Below the pieces are notes generated by a model that saw nothing but the letters and a program-made list of their open reading frames with translations, was not told the DNA's origin and searched no databases. From Paraburkholderia elongata (GTDB lineage: Bacteria; Pseudomonadota; Gammaproteobacteria; Burkholderiales; Burkholderiaceae): DNA of 64,000 nt. Shown here one piece after another: positions 18,255-26,783 of the stretch. Location of the stretch: assembly GCF_013177735.1 (NCBI RefSeq), contig NZ_WOEZ01000140.1, forward strand, positions 1-64,000, in the 5' to 3' direction. Each line of letters starts with the position of its first letter. Position 1 is the stretch's first letter. Made by a program: the position numbers and the translations under genes.

Positions 18255-19133
18255 ATGAGACCGTATCTCCCGTTGAATGCGCTGCGCGCCTTCGAATCGT
18301 CCGCGCGACATCTGAGCTTTACGCGCGCCGCGCTCGAATTGAACGTCACCCAGGCAGCCGTGAGCCAGCAGGTCAGGACACTGGAGGAACGGCTGGGCAC
18401 CGCGCTCTTCAAACGTCTGCCGCGCGGATTGGCGATGACGGACGAGGGCCTCGCGCTACGCCCTGTCCTCACGGATGCGTTCGATCGCATCGAAGCCGTA
18501 CTCAAGCAGTTCGACGGCGGCCACTTTCACGAGGTATTGACGGTCGGCGTGGTGGGCACCTTCGCGGTGGGCTGGCTGATGCCGCGGCTCAAGTCGTTTC
18601 GCGACGCGCATCCGTTTGTCGAGCTGCGGCTGCTGACGAACAACAATCTGGTCGATCTCGCCACAGAAGGCCTCGACTTTGCGATTCGTTTCGGCGACGG
18701 CACCTGGCCAGGTTCGCTCGCTACCCGGCTGCTCGACGCGCCGCTCGCGATTCTGTGTGCGCCTGAAATCGCCAGGCGTCTGTCCGAACCCACGGATCTC
18801 GCCAGCGAAACCTTGTTGCGGTCCTATCGCGTCGACGACTGGATGACCTGGTTCGCGGCCGCCGGCATCCCGCCGCAGCCGATTCGCGGACCGGTGTTCG
18901 ATTCGTCGCGGCTCATGGTGGAAGCGGCCATGCAGGGTGCGGGTATCGCGCTGGCGCCGGCGCTGATGTTCGATCACGAGATCAACACGGGCCGGCTGGT
19001 GCGCCCGTTCGAGGTGGAAGTTCATGCCGGCAGCTACTGGCTGACGTGGTTGAAGGGCAAACCGATGACGCCGGCGATGCTGCTGTTCAGTCAGTGGATC
19101 GTCAAGGAAGCGGCCTCGCATGCCCAAAGCTAG
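18255..19133 (+). CDS. penR: LysR-type regulator, AmpR/PenR-like
   Basis: A 292-residue LysR protein: N-terminal winged helix-turn-helix (FESSARHLSFTRAALELNVTQAAVSQQVRTLEE is its region, residues 13-45) and a periplasmic-binding-like effector domain. Starting MRPYLPLNALRAFE and ending in a QWIVKEA helix, it matches AmpR-type regulators that bind muropeptides and UDP-MurNAc-pentapeptide. Position divergent to the beta-lactamase gene supports a PenR role. Confidence 0.9.
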   Translation: MRPYLPLNALRAFESSARHLSFTRAALELNVTQAAVSQQVRTLEERLGTALFKRLPRGLAMTDEGLALRPVLTDAFDRIEAVLKQFDGGHFHEVLTVGVVGTFAVGWLMPRLKSFRDAHPFVELRLLTNNNLVDLATEGLDFAIRFGDGTWPGSLATRLLDAPLAILCAPEIARRLSEPTDLASETLLRSYRVDDWMTWFAAAGIPPQPIRGPVFDSSRLMVEAAMQGAGIALAPALMFDHEINTGRLVRPFEVEVHAGSYWLTWLKGKPMTPAMLLFSQWIVKEAASHAQS

Positions 19134-19384
19134 CAAACTGCCGCGCGGCGATGGCCGTTCATGGCAGGCCGCTCGGCTTGCGGCGGAAACACGTTCCACG
19201 AGCCGTCGTCATGACGGAAGAAGAAGATTGACAGCAAGCCGCTGGGCCGCAGTGCTTCCACGCAGACGTAGCGCTGATGCTGCGACGCGCGGTGGCAAAA
19301 CCGCACGACACGCGCAGGCATCGACGGTGTCGGCGCGAGCCATTTATCGACGGCCCAGTGCAAGCTCTTTTCCGCGGTAACCAT
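19130..19384 (-). CDS. Small conserved-looking hypothetical protein
   Basis: An 84-residue soluble protein rich in aromatic and basic residues (VRFCHRASQHQRYVCVEAL, then LLSIFFFRHDDGSWNVFPP). AAGGAG lies 7 bp before the ATG, which strongly supports translation. It converges on the regulator gene, overlapping its last few bases. No family or function recognised. Confidence 0.7.
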   Translation of the reverse strand: MVTAEKSLHWAVDKWLAPTPSMPARVVRFCHRASQHQRYVCVEALRPSGLLSIFFFRHDDGSWNVFPPQAERPAMNGHRRAAVC

Positions 19385-19430
19385 GATGCGCTCCTTGAAT
19401 CCCTGAATTCCTCAACTCGTTCCCGCTCGC

Positions 19431-19934
19431 TCACGCGAGCTGGGCGGCAACCTGACCATTCTTCGCGGCGCTTTCGACAAACGCCTTAACCAGACACACC
19501 AGCGCATGCATGCCGGCGCGGGGATGCCTTAAGCAGCAATGCACCTGTTCGCTGCGGCTTTCGCCAAGCAGGCACCAAGAACAGAAGTGCTCGCAGTTAT
19601 TCGTCAGCAGGCGGTAATGGTTTTCGCCGAGGCGGGAGCGCGCGCGGCGCACAGCTTCGTCGCCAACGTAGCGGGCGCTCGGAGTCGGGCGGATCGTCAA
19701 TGGATGACCGGCGGCGAAGCGGGTTAATTCCACCTCTTCCACCGGGCCGCGATGCGCCGAGCTCGCAAAGCCCGCGTAATGGACCACGCGGCCATTGCCG
19801 ACGTAAATTCCGTGATGTTCGTAGCCGCTCCGTTGCGTGACGAGGTGCGCGCCGATCGGCAGGTCGATGGTCGATGCTTCATTGCATCTTGCGTCGCGGC
19901 CTTCGCTGCTCGTCGGAAGATGGTTCGTGTTCAT
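19431..19934 (-). CDS. LRAT-domain protein (NlpC/P60-superfamily acyltransferase-like)
   Basis: About 167 residues. The LRAT fold is shown by an N-terminal His motif (YEHHGIYVGNGRVVHYAG) and the catalytic-Cys motif NNCEHFCSWC. Members transfer or hydrolyse acyl groups, often on phospholipids. The ATG at 19934 (MNTNHLP) follows GAGG at 6 bp; an upstream ATG at 19961 is possible. The lack of a signal peptide suggests a cytoplasmic protein. Its upstream region (19935-20316) also carries elements upstream of the divergent peptide gene. Confidence 0.82.
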   Translation of the reverse strand: MNTNHLPTSSEGRDARCNEASTIDLPIGAHLVTQRSGYEHHGIYVGNGRVVHYAGFASSAHRGPVEEVELTRFAAGHPLTIRPTPSARYVGDEAVRRARSRLGENHYRLLTNNCEHFCSWCLLGESRSEQVHCCLRHPRAGMHALVCLVKAFVESAAKNGQVAAQLA

Positions 19935-20163
19935 GGCTGGCCTCGCTTCAATATCCAACACTGTTGCGAGTTCTTTCGCATCATCCGGGCCAGGCGCGTA
20001 AAAGCCTTTATTTAAAGGGCTGGCAGGAATTGCAAGGGGGTTTGAGTCCAGCAGGTGTCCGTTGTGAGCCGACAGAAAACAAGCCGATGTGTTGGCCTAC
20101 GTCGATCATTTCGGGGCGCCGGTTGAGCCGTCGCGAGCGTGTCCTTCAGGGTTCGGAAGACTG

Positions 20164-20210
20164 CCCAATGTGTTGGGTCCTGCATCGGTGCACACGCCCG
20201 GATGTTGGGT
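20164..20210 (+). promoter_or_regulatory. TGTTGG-box cluster upstream of a sigma-54 promoter (candidate enhancer)
   Basis: CCCAATGTGTTGGG, an inverted repeat of CCCAA/TTGGG, starts at 20164 and a second TGTTGGGT copy lies at 20203-20210, 32 bp (about three helical turns) from the first at 20171. A further GTGTTGG is at 20089-20095. The same TGTTG core is in the inverted repeats upstream of the two other sigma-54 peptide promoters, so this is a candidate binding region for the activator at 40121. The arrangement is not identical to those two sites. Confidence 0.5.
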
Positions 20211-20316
20211 ACGTCCCGACCTCTGCATCGCTGCATGAACAGGCGCCGCATACACAAGCGCACGGAATCGCCGCGCAATCAACGCGTTACGAGAAAGCGT
20301 GCGCGCGAGCCGCGAA

Positions 20317-20333
20317 TTGGCATAGCACTTGCA
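20317..20333 (+). promoter_or_regulatory. Sigma-54 promoter of the peptide-phosphatase pair
   Basis: TTGGCATAGCACTTGCA has the invariant GG-N10-GC spacing (GG 20319-20320, GC 20331-20332) and a near-consensus -12 TTGCA. A start site about 12 bp downstream would give a leader of about 50 nt before the ATG at 20395. Confidence 0.85.
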
Positions 20334-20394
20334 CCATCACGTCTAATTCCTTTTCAGCCGCGCGCCCGACGCAGGCGGCCAACCGGAGAACGAC

Positions 20395-20691
20395 ATGGCT
20401 TCAATCACTGTGAACGACCTCTCGCTCAACCTCGCGCTCGACCGTAAAGCGATGGCGGCGATCCGCGGCGGCGGCGGCGCGCCGTGGGTGTACGGCTGGA
20501 TTCAGCCCTTTGTGCGGGAAACGCCGAGCATCGGTCCGGTCGTGAACCTGTACGACATTTCGAACAACTTCTATGCTAACCAGATGATCAACACGTTCCA
20601 GTCGGTGGATGTGCGCAACACCGGCGCGAACTCGAATATCAACGTCTCCCCGGACGCACGCAGCAGAAACGATACGGTGCAGCCCTTGTGA
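20395..20691 (+). CDS. Double-glycine leader peptide 1 (export substrate)
   Basis: A 98-residue precursor: a 26-residue leader (D8-L9, L15-D16, A19-M20, A22, ending RGG at 24-26) and a 72-residue Asn/Ser-rich core without cysteine. The leader follows the pattern of the three precursors at 51347, 57955 and 58552, so the C39-peptidase transporter at 41476-44532 probably cleaves after Gly26. GGAG precedes the ATG by 7 bp. The stop codon overlaps the GTG start of a PP2C phosphatase gene (GTGA). Transcription is probably by sigma-54. The core shows an NNFYANQMINTFQSV segment that parallels the NNSKNV-ATQLISNEMNIQS segment of peptides 2 and 3. Function unknown. Confidence 0.85.
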   Translation: MASITVNDLSLNLALDRKAMAAIRGGGGAPWVYGWIQPFVRETPSIGPVVNLYDISNNFYANQMINTFQSVDVRNTGANSNINVSPDARSRNDTVQPL

Positions 20692-21458
20692 CCTGTCCGA
20701 GCCAATTTCGATGGACGTCGTCCGCGCGTTCCGACGCCGGACGCGTCCGTGAAATCAACGAAGATGCCTGCCTCGACCAGCCCGAACCCGGGCGCTGGGC
20801 CGTCGCCGATGGCATGGGCGGGCATGCGGTCGGCGATCTGGCGAGCCGTCTGGTGATCGATGCGCTGAGCCGGCTCGCGCCGCCGCTCGCCATGAAAACC
20901 TGCATCGCCGACGCGCGGGCACGGCTGCAAACAGCCAACCGCCAACTGCGGGACGAAGCCGCTCGCCGCCAGGTGCAACGGATCGGGAGCACAGTCATCG
21001 TGCTGCTAGCCTGCGACCGCTTCTGCGGTTATCTATGGGCCGGCGACAGCCGCCTCTATCTGTATCGAGAAGGGCAATTGCGGCAACTCACGCGCGATCA
21101 TAGTCAGGTGGAAGAACTCAAGTCGCTCGGCGTGATTACCGACGAAGAGGCGCGGCATCATCCGGCGCAGCACATGATCACGCGCGCGGTCGGCGCGACG
21201 GATGTGCTCGAACTCGATGACGATGCGATCGAAGTCGCGGACGGTGATGTCTTCCTGCTATGCAGCGACGGGCTCAGCAACGAAGTCAGCGATGCGGAAA
21301 TACTGGCGGTGCTGACCTCGGTGGCGTGTGAGCGCGCGTCCGATGAACTGGTCGAATTGGCCATAGCGCACGGCGGACGTGACAATGTCACCGCGGTGGT
21401 GGTGCAAGCTGAAGATCTGTACGCGTCCGACAAAACCCTGCTGAACCCCGCGCCTTGA
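20688..21458 (+). CDS. PP2C-family Ser/Thr protein phosphatase
   Basis: A 256-residue metal-dependent phosphatase resembling PppA/Stp. Metal-binding and catalytic motifs are present: REINEDA, VADGMGGHA, WAGDSRLYLY, LCSDGLSNEV and GGRDNVTAVV. No membrane segment, so cytoplasmic. Its GTG start overlaps the stop of the peptide gene (GTGA), implying translational coupling. It is the only PP2C in the window and the natural antagonist of the Ser/Thr kinase at 55365, although 34 kb apart. Confidence 0.92.
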   Translation: MTCPSQFRWTSSARSDAGRVREINEDACLDQPEPGRWAVADGMGGHAVGDLASRLVIDALSRLAPPLAMKTCIADARARLQTANRQLRDEAARRQVQRIGSTVIVLLACDRFCGYLWAGDSRLYLYREGQLRQLTRDHSQVEELKSLGVITDEEARHHPAQHMITRAVGATDVLELDDDAIEVADGDVFLLCSDGLSNEVSDAEILAVLTSVACERASDELVELAIAHGGRDNVTAVVVQAEDLYASDKTLLNPAP

Positions 21459-21627
21459 AAGCACAGGTTTGATTGCCAGCATGCAGAGGTAGGGCGGTGC
21501 CCGAATCGCCGATCGTCGTCCCAAAGGATGTGCCTGACGACTCAGCGGGTACAGTGCGACGCCGATCTGCCGCATTGAGCACGATCGTCGTCGCAACAGC
21601 CAGTCTCACGAGGTTTTCACACAGACG

Positions 21628-22212
21628 TCAAGGCATCAGCACCGTGTCTACGACATGAATCACACCATTGGATTGCATGACGTCGCCAATCGTCACATGT
21701 GCGACATCACCTTTGTCGTCGGTGATGGCCCAACCTTTGCCGTCCTTGCTGACGATAAGCGAATCGCCTTCAACCGTTTTCAGGCTTGCCTTACCGCCCC
21801 CCTGTTCGACGGCCATGGCGAGATCGCGTGCGGTGACCCGGCCCGGTACGACGTGATACGTGAGCACTTTCACCAGCGTCGTCTTGTTCTCAGGTTTGAG
21901 CAGCGTCTGGACTGTCCCGGGCGGCAACGCCGCGAATGCTTCGTTGGTCGGTGCGAAGACCGTAAATGGCCCCTTGCCCGACAGCGTATCCACTAGACCG
22001 CCGGCCTTGACGGCCGCAACCAGCGTGGTGTGGTCCTTCGAATTCACCGCGTTATCGATAATATTTTTTGACGGATACATCGCAGCGCCGCCGACTTCCA
22101 CGGTGTTATCCGTGGACATCGATCCGGCTAATGCGGCCGGCGTCACCGTTGCCAAGGTCAGCGCGAGCGCGAACATCGCGCCGATAGTCTTCATATCGTT
22201 GCAGGATTGCAT
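21628..22212 (-). CDS. Fasciclin-domain exported protein
   Basis: About 194 residues: a signal peptide (hydrophobic core FALALTLATVTPAALA) and one fasciclin/FAS1 domain with the H1 box FTVFAPTNEAFAALP, the YHVVPG motif and the H2 box GVIHVVDTVLMP. FAS1 proteins act in adhesion. The ATG at 22212 follows GGGGAG; the longer reading to 22326 is rejected. It lies 129 bp after the anti-sigma gene, an arrangement known for ECF sigma/anti-sigma operons that drive a fasciclin gene. Confidence 0.9.
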   Translation of the reverse strand: MQSCNDMKTIGAMFALALTLATVTPAALAGSMSTDNTVEVGGAAMYPSKNIIDNAVNSKDHTTLVAAVKAGGLVDTLSGKGPFTVFAPTNEAFAALPPGTVQTLLKPENKTTLVKVLTYHVVPGRVTARDLAMAVEQGGGKASLKTVEGDSLIVSKDGKGWAITDDKGDVAHVTIGDVMQSNGVIHVVDTVLMP

Positions 22213-22341
22213 TTCGGTTCTCCCCGAAAGATCGACGCTTCCGGACTGGAAGCAATCGAAGATACGGGTCAAACGGACCGGCGGATGCACGCGCGTCAAT
22301 AAAATGCTGATACACGTGAAGTACATGGCTGCAACAACAGT

Positions 22342-23055
22342 TCACGTCCCGCCGACAATCCCTTTCGCCAGCACCGGCCCGGTGGGTTGTCCGGTAGGAG
22401 AGCCGCCATGCGGCTCCAGCGACACGGCCAGGATCGCACGGGAATTCAATTGCGCGAGCCGGGCCTGCGGCAGCGACACGATAGTCGGCCGGTCCGCCGC
22501 AATGACACCCAGCGAGATGGGTCGAGCGCCCTGCGGGATGATCCACAGTTCGGTGGAACGGTCGGCCACCGCCGGTGCGCCGTCTGCGGGAACGATCACC
22601 ATGCGGGCACGCTGAACGTCGACGGTGGCGGTCCACCCCGCCGCGCCGCCTTCCCGGACGATGCTGGCGACCATGTAGTCATGATTGCCCGGCACGGTAA
22701 CGGGGGGCCGCCCGACAGGCACCACGGACACGATAGCGAGCGCCGCAGCCACGATGCTCGAACCGATACCGATCAAGCGCCACAAACGAAGGTTGTCCCA
22801 TAGGCCGACACGTGGCGCGGGCCGCGCTAAACCCAGCTCGGACTGAATGCGCGCCCACACCTTCGGAGGAGCCGTCATCTCGGCGATATCCTCGTTCAAC
22901 GGCATCAGGCGGTTCTGCCAGCGTGCCACGTTTGCCGCCAGTTGAGGATCGTGCTGCATCGCCTCTTCGATCTCCCTGCGCTCAGCAGCGTCGAGCACGC
23001 CCAGTACGTACTCGGCGCACCGCAGGTCGTCGGGGTCGTGTAATGGCGTATTCAT
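22342..23055 (-). CDS. Membrane anti-sigma factor (RskA/anti-sigma-K type)
   Basis: A 237-residue protein with a cytoplasmic anti-sigma N-terminus (CAEYVLGVLDAAERREIE), one transmembrane helix near residues 95-115 (IGIGSSIVAAALAIVSVV) and a periplasmic RskA domain ending in VSLEPHGGSPTGQPTGPV. Its ATG overlaps the sigma gene stop by 4 bp (ATGA), so the two are translationally coupled. It should hold the sigma factor at the membrane until an extracytoplasmic signal triggers release. Confidence 0.92.
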   Translation of the reverse strand: MNTPLHDPDDLRCAEYVLGVLDAAERREIEEAMQHDPQLAANVARWQNRLMPLNEDIAEMTAPPKVWARIQSELGLARPAPRVGLWDNLRLWRLIGIGSSIVAAALAIVSVVPVGRPPVTVPGNHDYMVASIVREGGAAGWTATVDVQRARMVIVPADGAPAVADRSTELWIIPQGARPISLGVIAADRPTIVSLPQARLAQLNSRAILAVSLEPHGGSPTGQPTGPVLAKGIVGGT

Positions 23056-23651
23056 TGCTCGAGACAGGCTCTAAGCTGGATCAGGCTGCGCCGGATCCAG
23101 CTTTTCATGGTGCCCAGCGGCACATTGAGGCGCTCCGCCAGCTCGGCATACGTTGCGCCCGTGAAAAATGCTTCCCGCACGATCTTTCCGTGTTCGGCCG
23201 GCAGCAACTCCAGACAATGCTCCAGACGCCGCCGCTCCTGGCTGCGCTCGGCCATCGCCGCCGGTGAAGGGGTTTCGTCGACGATTTCCTGTTCCGTCGA
23301 CTCATCCATCGATTCCTCACGGCGGCGGCGCAAGCGATCGATCGCCCGGTTGCGCGCGATCGCCGCGAGCCAGGTGACGGCGCCGGCCAGTCCCGGGTCG
23401 AAGATCGCGGCGCGGCGCCATACCGTGACATAGACGTCCTGAAGCACGTCCTCGGCTTCACTGCGATCGCGCAGCATCTTCACGCAAATTCCGAACAGCT
23501 TTGCAGAAGTGCGCTGATAGAGCGTGGCGAATGCCGCCTGGTCGCCTTCACCGGTCCGCAACAGAAGCCGGTTCAGTTCGTCGCGACGCCGGGCCTCGAA
23601 GTCGCCCGCCTTACGGTCACTATCGGCCGCTGCATTTCCTTGCATGTGCAT
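23052..23651 (-). CDS. ECF-type RNA polymerase sigma factor
   Basis: About 199 residues with region 2 (YQRTSAKLFGICVKMLRDRSE, DVLQDVYVTVWRRA) and region 4 (LLPAEHGKIVREAFFTGATYAEL..LNVPLGTMKSWIRR). It most resembles the SigK group, consistent with the RskA-like anti-sigma and fasciclin genes behind it. The start is uncertain: ATG at 23651 has a weak AGAGA upstream, with in-frame ATGs at 23678 and 23753. Confidence 0.9.
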   Translation of the reverse strand: MHMQGNAAADSDRKAGDFEARRRDELNRLLLRTGEGDQAAFATLYQRTSAKLFGICVKMLRDRSEAEDVLQDVYVTVWRRAAIFDPGLAGAVTWLAAIARNRAIDRLRRRREESMDESTEQEIVDETPSPAAMAERSQERRRLEHCLELLPAEHGKIVREAFFTGATYAELAERLNVPLGTMKSWIRRSLIQLRACLEQ

Positions 23652-23871
23652 CGCGTTCTCTGCCGGTTGGCCGCGCATGATCGTGAATAGCGAAAGTGTA
23701 GCAGCGCGGCGGCTATTCGAAACGAGTGCTTCCTGTAGTAGTAGCCATCGCATCCTGACAATGGGCCTTACGGATTAAGCGGATTGCCGGATGCAGACTG
23801 GCCGAAAAAATATTCATCGCGTCAATTCTGATATCGGCGCACGTAGATGTACGACGTGGCTCGCGCTGGCT

Positions 23872-24360
23872 TCATCCATGCTCGATGCCGAGCAGCCGCG
23901 CGTCCAGCCGCCGCGCTAGCGCCGCGCCGCCTTCGCGCATCACTGCATCGTGGTTCCATCGGAAAACCGGTCGCAACAACGGCGCCAATGCATTCATCCA
24001 TGCGCGGTTCGTATGCACGCACCAGTCATAGCGGACCACGGTAAGGTTGCGTCCGTCGGTTGAAAAGCTCCACCGGCCGGCGCCTTCGACGTCGCCACTG
24101 GCTTCCCCCTCCAGCGCGACCAACGGGTCGACGCGCGTCACCCGCATATCGAACACGAGGCGATAGGGCAACCAGCCTTTCCACGTATAGCGTTGTACGA
24201 CGCCCACGCCCTGATCGGAGCCCGCCTCTAGCTGATCCACGCGCTCGACGTTATTCCACCACTCGGGCCAGCGCGCCGAATCCTGGATTGCCGTCCAAAC
24301 TTCGTGCACTGGCGCATCGATGCGCCAAGTGGTGGAAAAGCGGTATTCGACCGTCCGCAA
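23872..24360 (-). CDS. SRPBCC (polyketide cyclase/START-like) family protein
   Basis: A 162-residue single-domain protein with the SRPBCC pattern: W-x-I-DAP-VHEVWTAIQDSARWPEWW near the N-terminus, GVGVVQRYTWKGWLPYRLVF strand region, and a long C-terminal amphipathic helix (REGGAALARRLDARL). The fold binds hydrophobic ligands; no catalytic role can be assigned. It stands alone. Confidence 0.85.
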   Translation of the reverse strand: MRTVEYRFSTTWRIDAPVHEVWTAIQDSARWPEWWNNVERVDQLEAGSDQGVGVVQRYTWKGWLPYRLVFDMRVTRVDPLVALEGEASGDVEGAGRWSFSTDGRNLTVVRYDWCVHTNRAWMNALAPLLRPVFRWNHDAVMREGGAALARRLDARLLGIEHG

Positions 24361-24624
24361 GCTGCCTCCATTCTTAGTATTGTTCTAGAGATTTTGTCAG
24401 ATGCTCACTGCACTTGCCATCACCGACGAAACAGCATCGCGTTTCCACTCCTCGATATCTCGTCGAGCTATGTGCAACAAAACGTAGGACAGCTTGAGGC
24501 AGCCGGGCGGTGCACGAGAGCTGACGGCCGAGAGCTTCACCTCAACCAAACCCAGCCGACTGCTGCTTGACGCGACCGCCTCATGTCGACCCACAGCGGT
24601 CAATTCAACAATTGGGAAGCAGAT

Positions 24625-24688
24625 ATTCAACGCTCCGGTTCAGCGGCGGGCCGCGCAGCGGACCGTCCACTGCAACCGATTGTTAGGC
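24625..24688 (-). other. attC-like integron recombination site
   Basis: A 64-bp element bounded by ATTCAAC (24625-24631, fits RYYYAAC) and GTTAGGC (24682-24688, fits GTTRRRY). Inside, CCGGTTCAGCG and CACTGCAACCG are inverted with extra unpaired bases, the structural signature of attC sites. It begins 5 bp after the stop of the dihydrofolate-reductase-family gene on the minus strand, where a cassette attC should sit. No integrase gene is in the window. The rest of the gap 24361-24624 shows no gene. Confidence 0.65.
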
Positions 24689-24693
24689 CGCCC

Positions 24694-25332
24694 TCACTGA
24701 CGCACATAGCGCAAGTGTGTGGCAGCTGGACCATCAAGAACCTTGTCAATGCGAAACTGCGGCCCGGGCTCGCGTAGGTTCTCGAAGAGACGCCGCCCAC
24801 CGCCGAACAACACGGGTGACAAGGCGATTTCCAGCTCGTCAACGACACCCATGGTCAGGTACTGCTGGATCACATCGGCTCCACCCGCGATACGAATATC
24901 ACGACTGCCTGCGGATTCCCGAGCCAGCTCAAGGGCACGCTCCGGCCCGTCATTGATGAAGTAGAAGGTCGTCCCACCCGGGCGCACCCAGGGTTCGCGT
25001 TTCTCATGGGTAAGAACGTATACCGGTGTGTGAAACGGAGCCTCCTCTGGCCAGGCGCGCTCGCCTTGGTCGAACATTCGCTTGCCCATAATGTTGGCAC
25101 CGATGCGCTCCGTGGTGCTGCGAAGCAGGTCATTGACCGGGCCGGTCTCTCCCCCTGGTCCGAGCTTGAGGTTCTCGCGGAAGTACTGTTGATTGAGGAT
25201 CCAGGCCATCAGCGCACCCCACTTAGCGCCCCAGTTCTTGTACTCAGGCTTGTCCCAATTCTCCATGGTCATTCCTTCCGGTGCCATGTAGCCATCGAGG
25301 CTAAGTCCAATGTTGACGAATACTTTACTCAT
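24694..25332 (-). CDS. Dihydrofolate-reductase family protein (RibD C-terminal-like)
   Basis: A 212-residue protein of the RibD-C/DHFR-like fold: N-terminal VFVNIGLSLDGYMAPEG, later IMGKRMFDQGERAW, PVYVLTHEKREPW and the NADPH-binding IAGGADVIQQYL. Such proteins are common in accessory DNA and usually of unknown substrate. GAGAGGAGA precedes the ATG. An attC-like site directly after its stop and a GTTAGGC core upstream of the start suggest that it is an integron gene cassette captured in the chromosome. Confidence 0.88.
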   Translation of the reverse strand: MSKVFVNIGLSLDGYMAPEGMTMENWDKPEYKNWGAKWGALMAWILNQQYFRENLKLGPGGETGPVNDLLRSTTERIGANIMGKRMFDQGERAWPEEAPFHTPVYVLTHEKREPWVRPGGTTFYFINDGPERALELARESAGSRDIRIAGGADVIQQYLTMGVVDELEIALSPVLFGGGRRLFENLREPGPQFRIDKVLDGPAATHLRYVRQ

Positions 25333-25360
25333 GATTCTCCTCTCGCATGTTCGGATGTCG

Positions 25361-25399
25361 GCCTAACTTTGATATAGGGCGACAGTTTTGCGCCCTAAC
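25361..25399 (-). other. Probable cassette boundary with inverted repeat
   Basis: Read on the minus strand, GTTAGGC (25367-25361) lies 29 bp before the gene start and fits the G/TTRRRY crossover core expected at the 5' end of a cassette. Just upstream is a second core-like GTTAGGG (25399-25393) and a 7-bp inverted repeat CGCCCTA/TAGGGCG (25391-25397 and 25375-25381). The remaining gap to 25679 is AT-richer and shows no gene. Confidence 0.45.
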
Positions 25400-25679
25400 T
25401 TCGACGACTGCCGGTTAACTCGGCAGCTAGAACTAGAGATATATTGAATTAGATTAGATAGCTGCGCCATTTTTGACTTCTGCCAAGTCCATTAAATGAA
25501 ATGCATAAAGCAGCATATCGGAGAATGATCTGCAAATCATCCCTATGACCGCTTTGGAGCGATTGACTGAGTGTCGCCTAGTGGCCCGATTGCGGCTTTC
25601 GCAGGTTGCGGCTCAAGCACTCGCGCTGAAGGTAGTCACCACAGTCTTCTCGTTGCGCTGCTCTTGATCTTCCTAAGGT

Positions 25680-26624
25680 TTATAGAGTTCGCTGACTTAC
25701 GGATGTTTCCGAAGCGTTCGCCGTAGCGCGATCTTCCCGAAGCGCAGCCTGCAGTGCCGTCGCATCACGTTTCGGAGACGTGCCGAACATGCGAGCATAT
25801 TCACGGCTGAACTGCGAGGGACTCTCATAGCCGACCTCAAAAGACGCCGTCTCGACGTTGGCGGCACAGGAAATCATCAGCCGGCGCGCCTCGAGCAAGC
25901 GGAGTTGCTTCTGATACTGCAATGGTGTCAACGAAGTCAGCGCCTTGAACTGGCGATGAAAAGCCGAAGGGCTCATCTGCGCAATATCCGCAAGGTCCTC
26001 TATGCGGACGGCTTCCCTGAAGCGACTGCGCAAGCTGTGCATGGCGCCGATCACGCGCTGCGACGGTCCGTTCGCCAGTGTCAGTCTCGCGACATCAACG
26101 CCATGCGGACCGGTGAGAAGCCAATAGCAGATCTCGCGCAGGATGAGCGGGTGAAGCACGGGAATCGCCTTGGGCGTGTCAAGCAGGCGCACGAGGCGTA
26201 GCGCGCAATCCGCCAGCGGTCCCTGGAAGTCGGTGACGAAGATGCCACGGCTTGGCTCCTCGCTGGCTAGGGGCGGCGCGTCCAATTCGTCCGCAACGCT
26301 TCGCATGACCGCAAGATCCAACTCGAACGCAAGAACGAGACAAGGCTCGCCGGGACTTGCCTCAACGACACGCCCTATCGAGGGCGCCTCGACGCCGATC
26401 AGGAGCGCCTGCCCGGCACGGTAGACGAGCCGGCTGCCGCCGAACGTCGCCCACTTCGCACCCTGCGCCACGATGCACAGAGCCGGCCTGGAGATCATGT
26501 GAGTGGGTTGCTTAGGGTGGTCTGATCGAAGGATGGCCAGTCCGTCGATCGCCGTCATGAAGGGGCTTTCTCCGGGCTGACGATTCGTATAGCGCAGAAG
26601 CGCTTCGGCCAATTGATCCGGCAT
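25680..26624 (-). CDS. AraC-family transcriptional regulator
   Basis: About 314 residues: an AraC_N (PF06719-type) ligand domain followed by two helix-turn-helix motifs (RIEDLADIAQMSPSAFHRQFKALTS region and FEVGYESPSQFSREYARMFG). AAGGAGA lies 7 bp before the ATG at 26624; the much longer upstream reading is rejected. It is divergent from two short-chain dehydrogenase genes at 26784 and 27125 and probably regulates them. Confidence 0.9.
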   Translation of the reverse strand: MPDQLAEALLRYTNRQPGESPFMTAIDGLAILRSDHPKQPTHMISRPALCIVAQGAKWATFGGSRLVYRAGQALLIGVEAPSIGRVVEASPGEPCLVLAFELDLAVMRSVADELDAPPLASEEPSRGIFVTDFQGPLADCALRLVRLLDTPKAIPVLHPLILREICYWLLTGPHGVDVARLTLANGPSQRVIGAMHSLRSRFREAVRIEDLADIAQMSPSAFHRQFKALTSLTPLQYQKQLRLLEARRLMISCAANVETASFEVGYESPSQFSREYARMFGTSPKRDATALQAALREDRATANASETSVSQRTL

Positions 26625-26783
26625 CTCAGGTCTCCTTTCACGCTGATTCCCACTCGACGCTGGCATGCCGGGCAGGAATAGGCACGAAATTGGATAGTTT
26701 CGGCATTCTCGCGCCAGTATGCCGTCGACATAATAAGCCCAGACGTCGCCAGTAAATGACGGGATCTCAAAGGGAACCAACTT

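Noticed and set aside
20012-20316. Small ORFs in the gap upstream of peptide gene 1
   Set aside because: Overlapping frames on both strands without ribosome sites; the region is better explained as regulatory with repeated TGTTGG boxes.
24397-24630. 77-residue minus-strand ORF
   Set aside because: Overlaps the attC-like site, no ribosome site and no recognisable domain.
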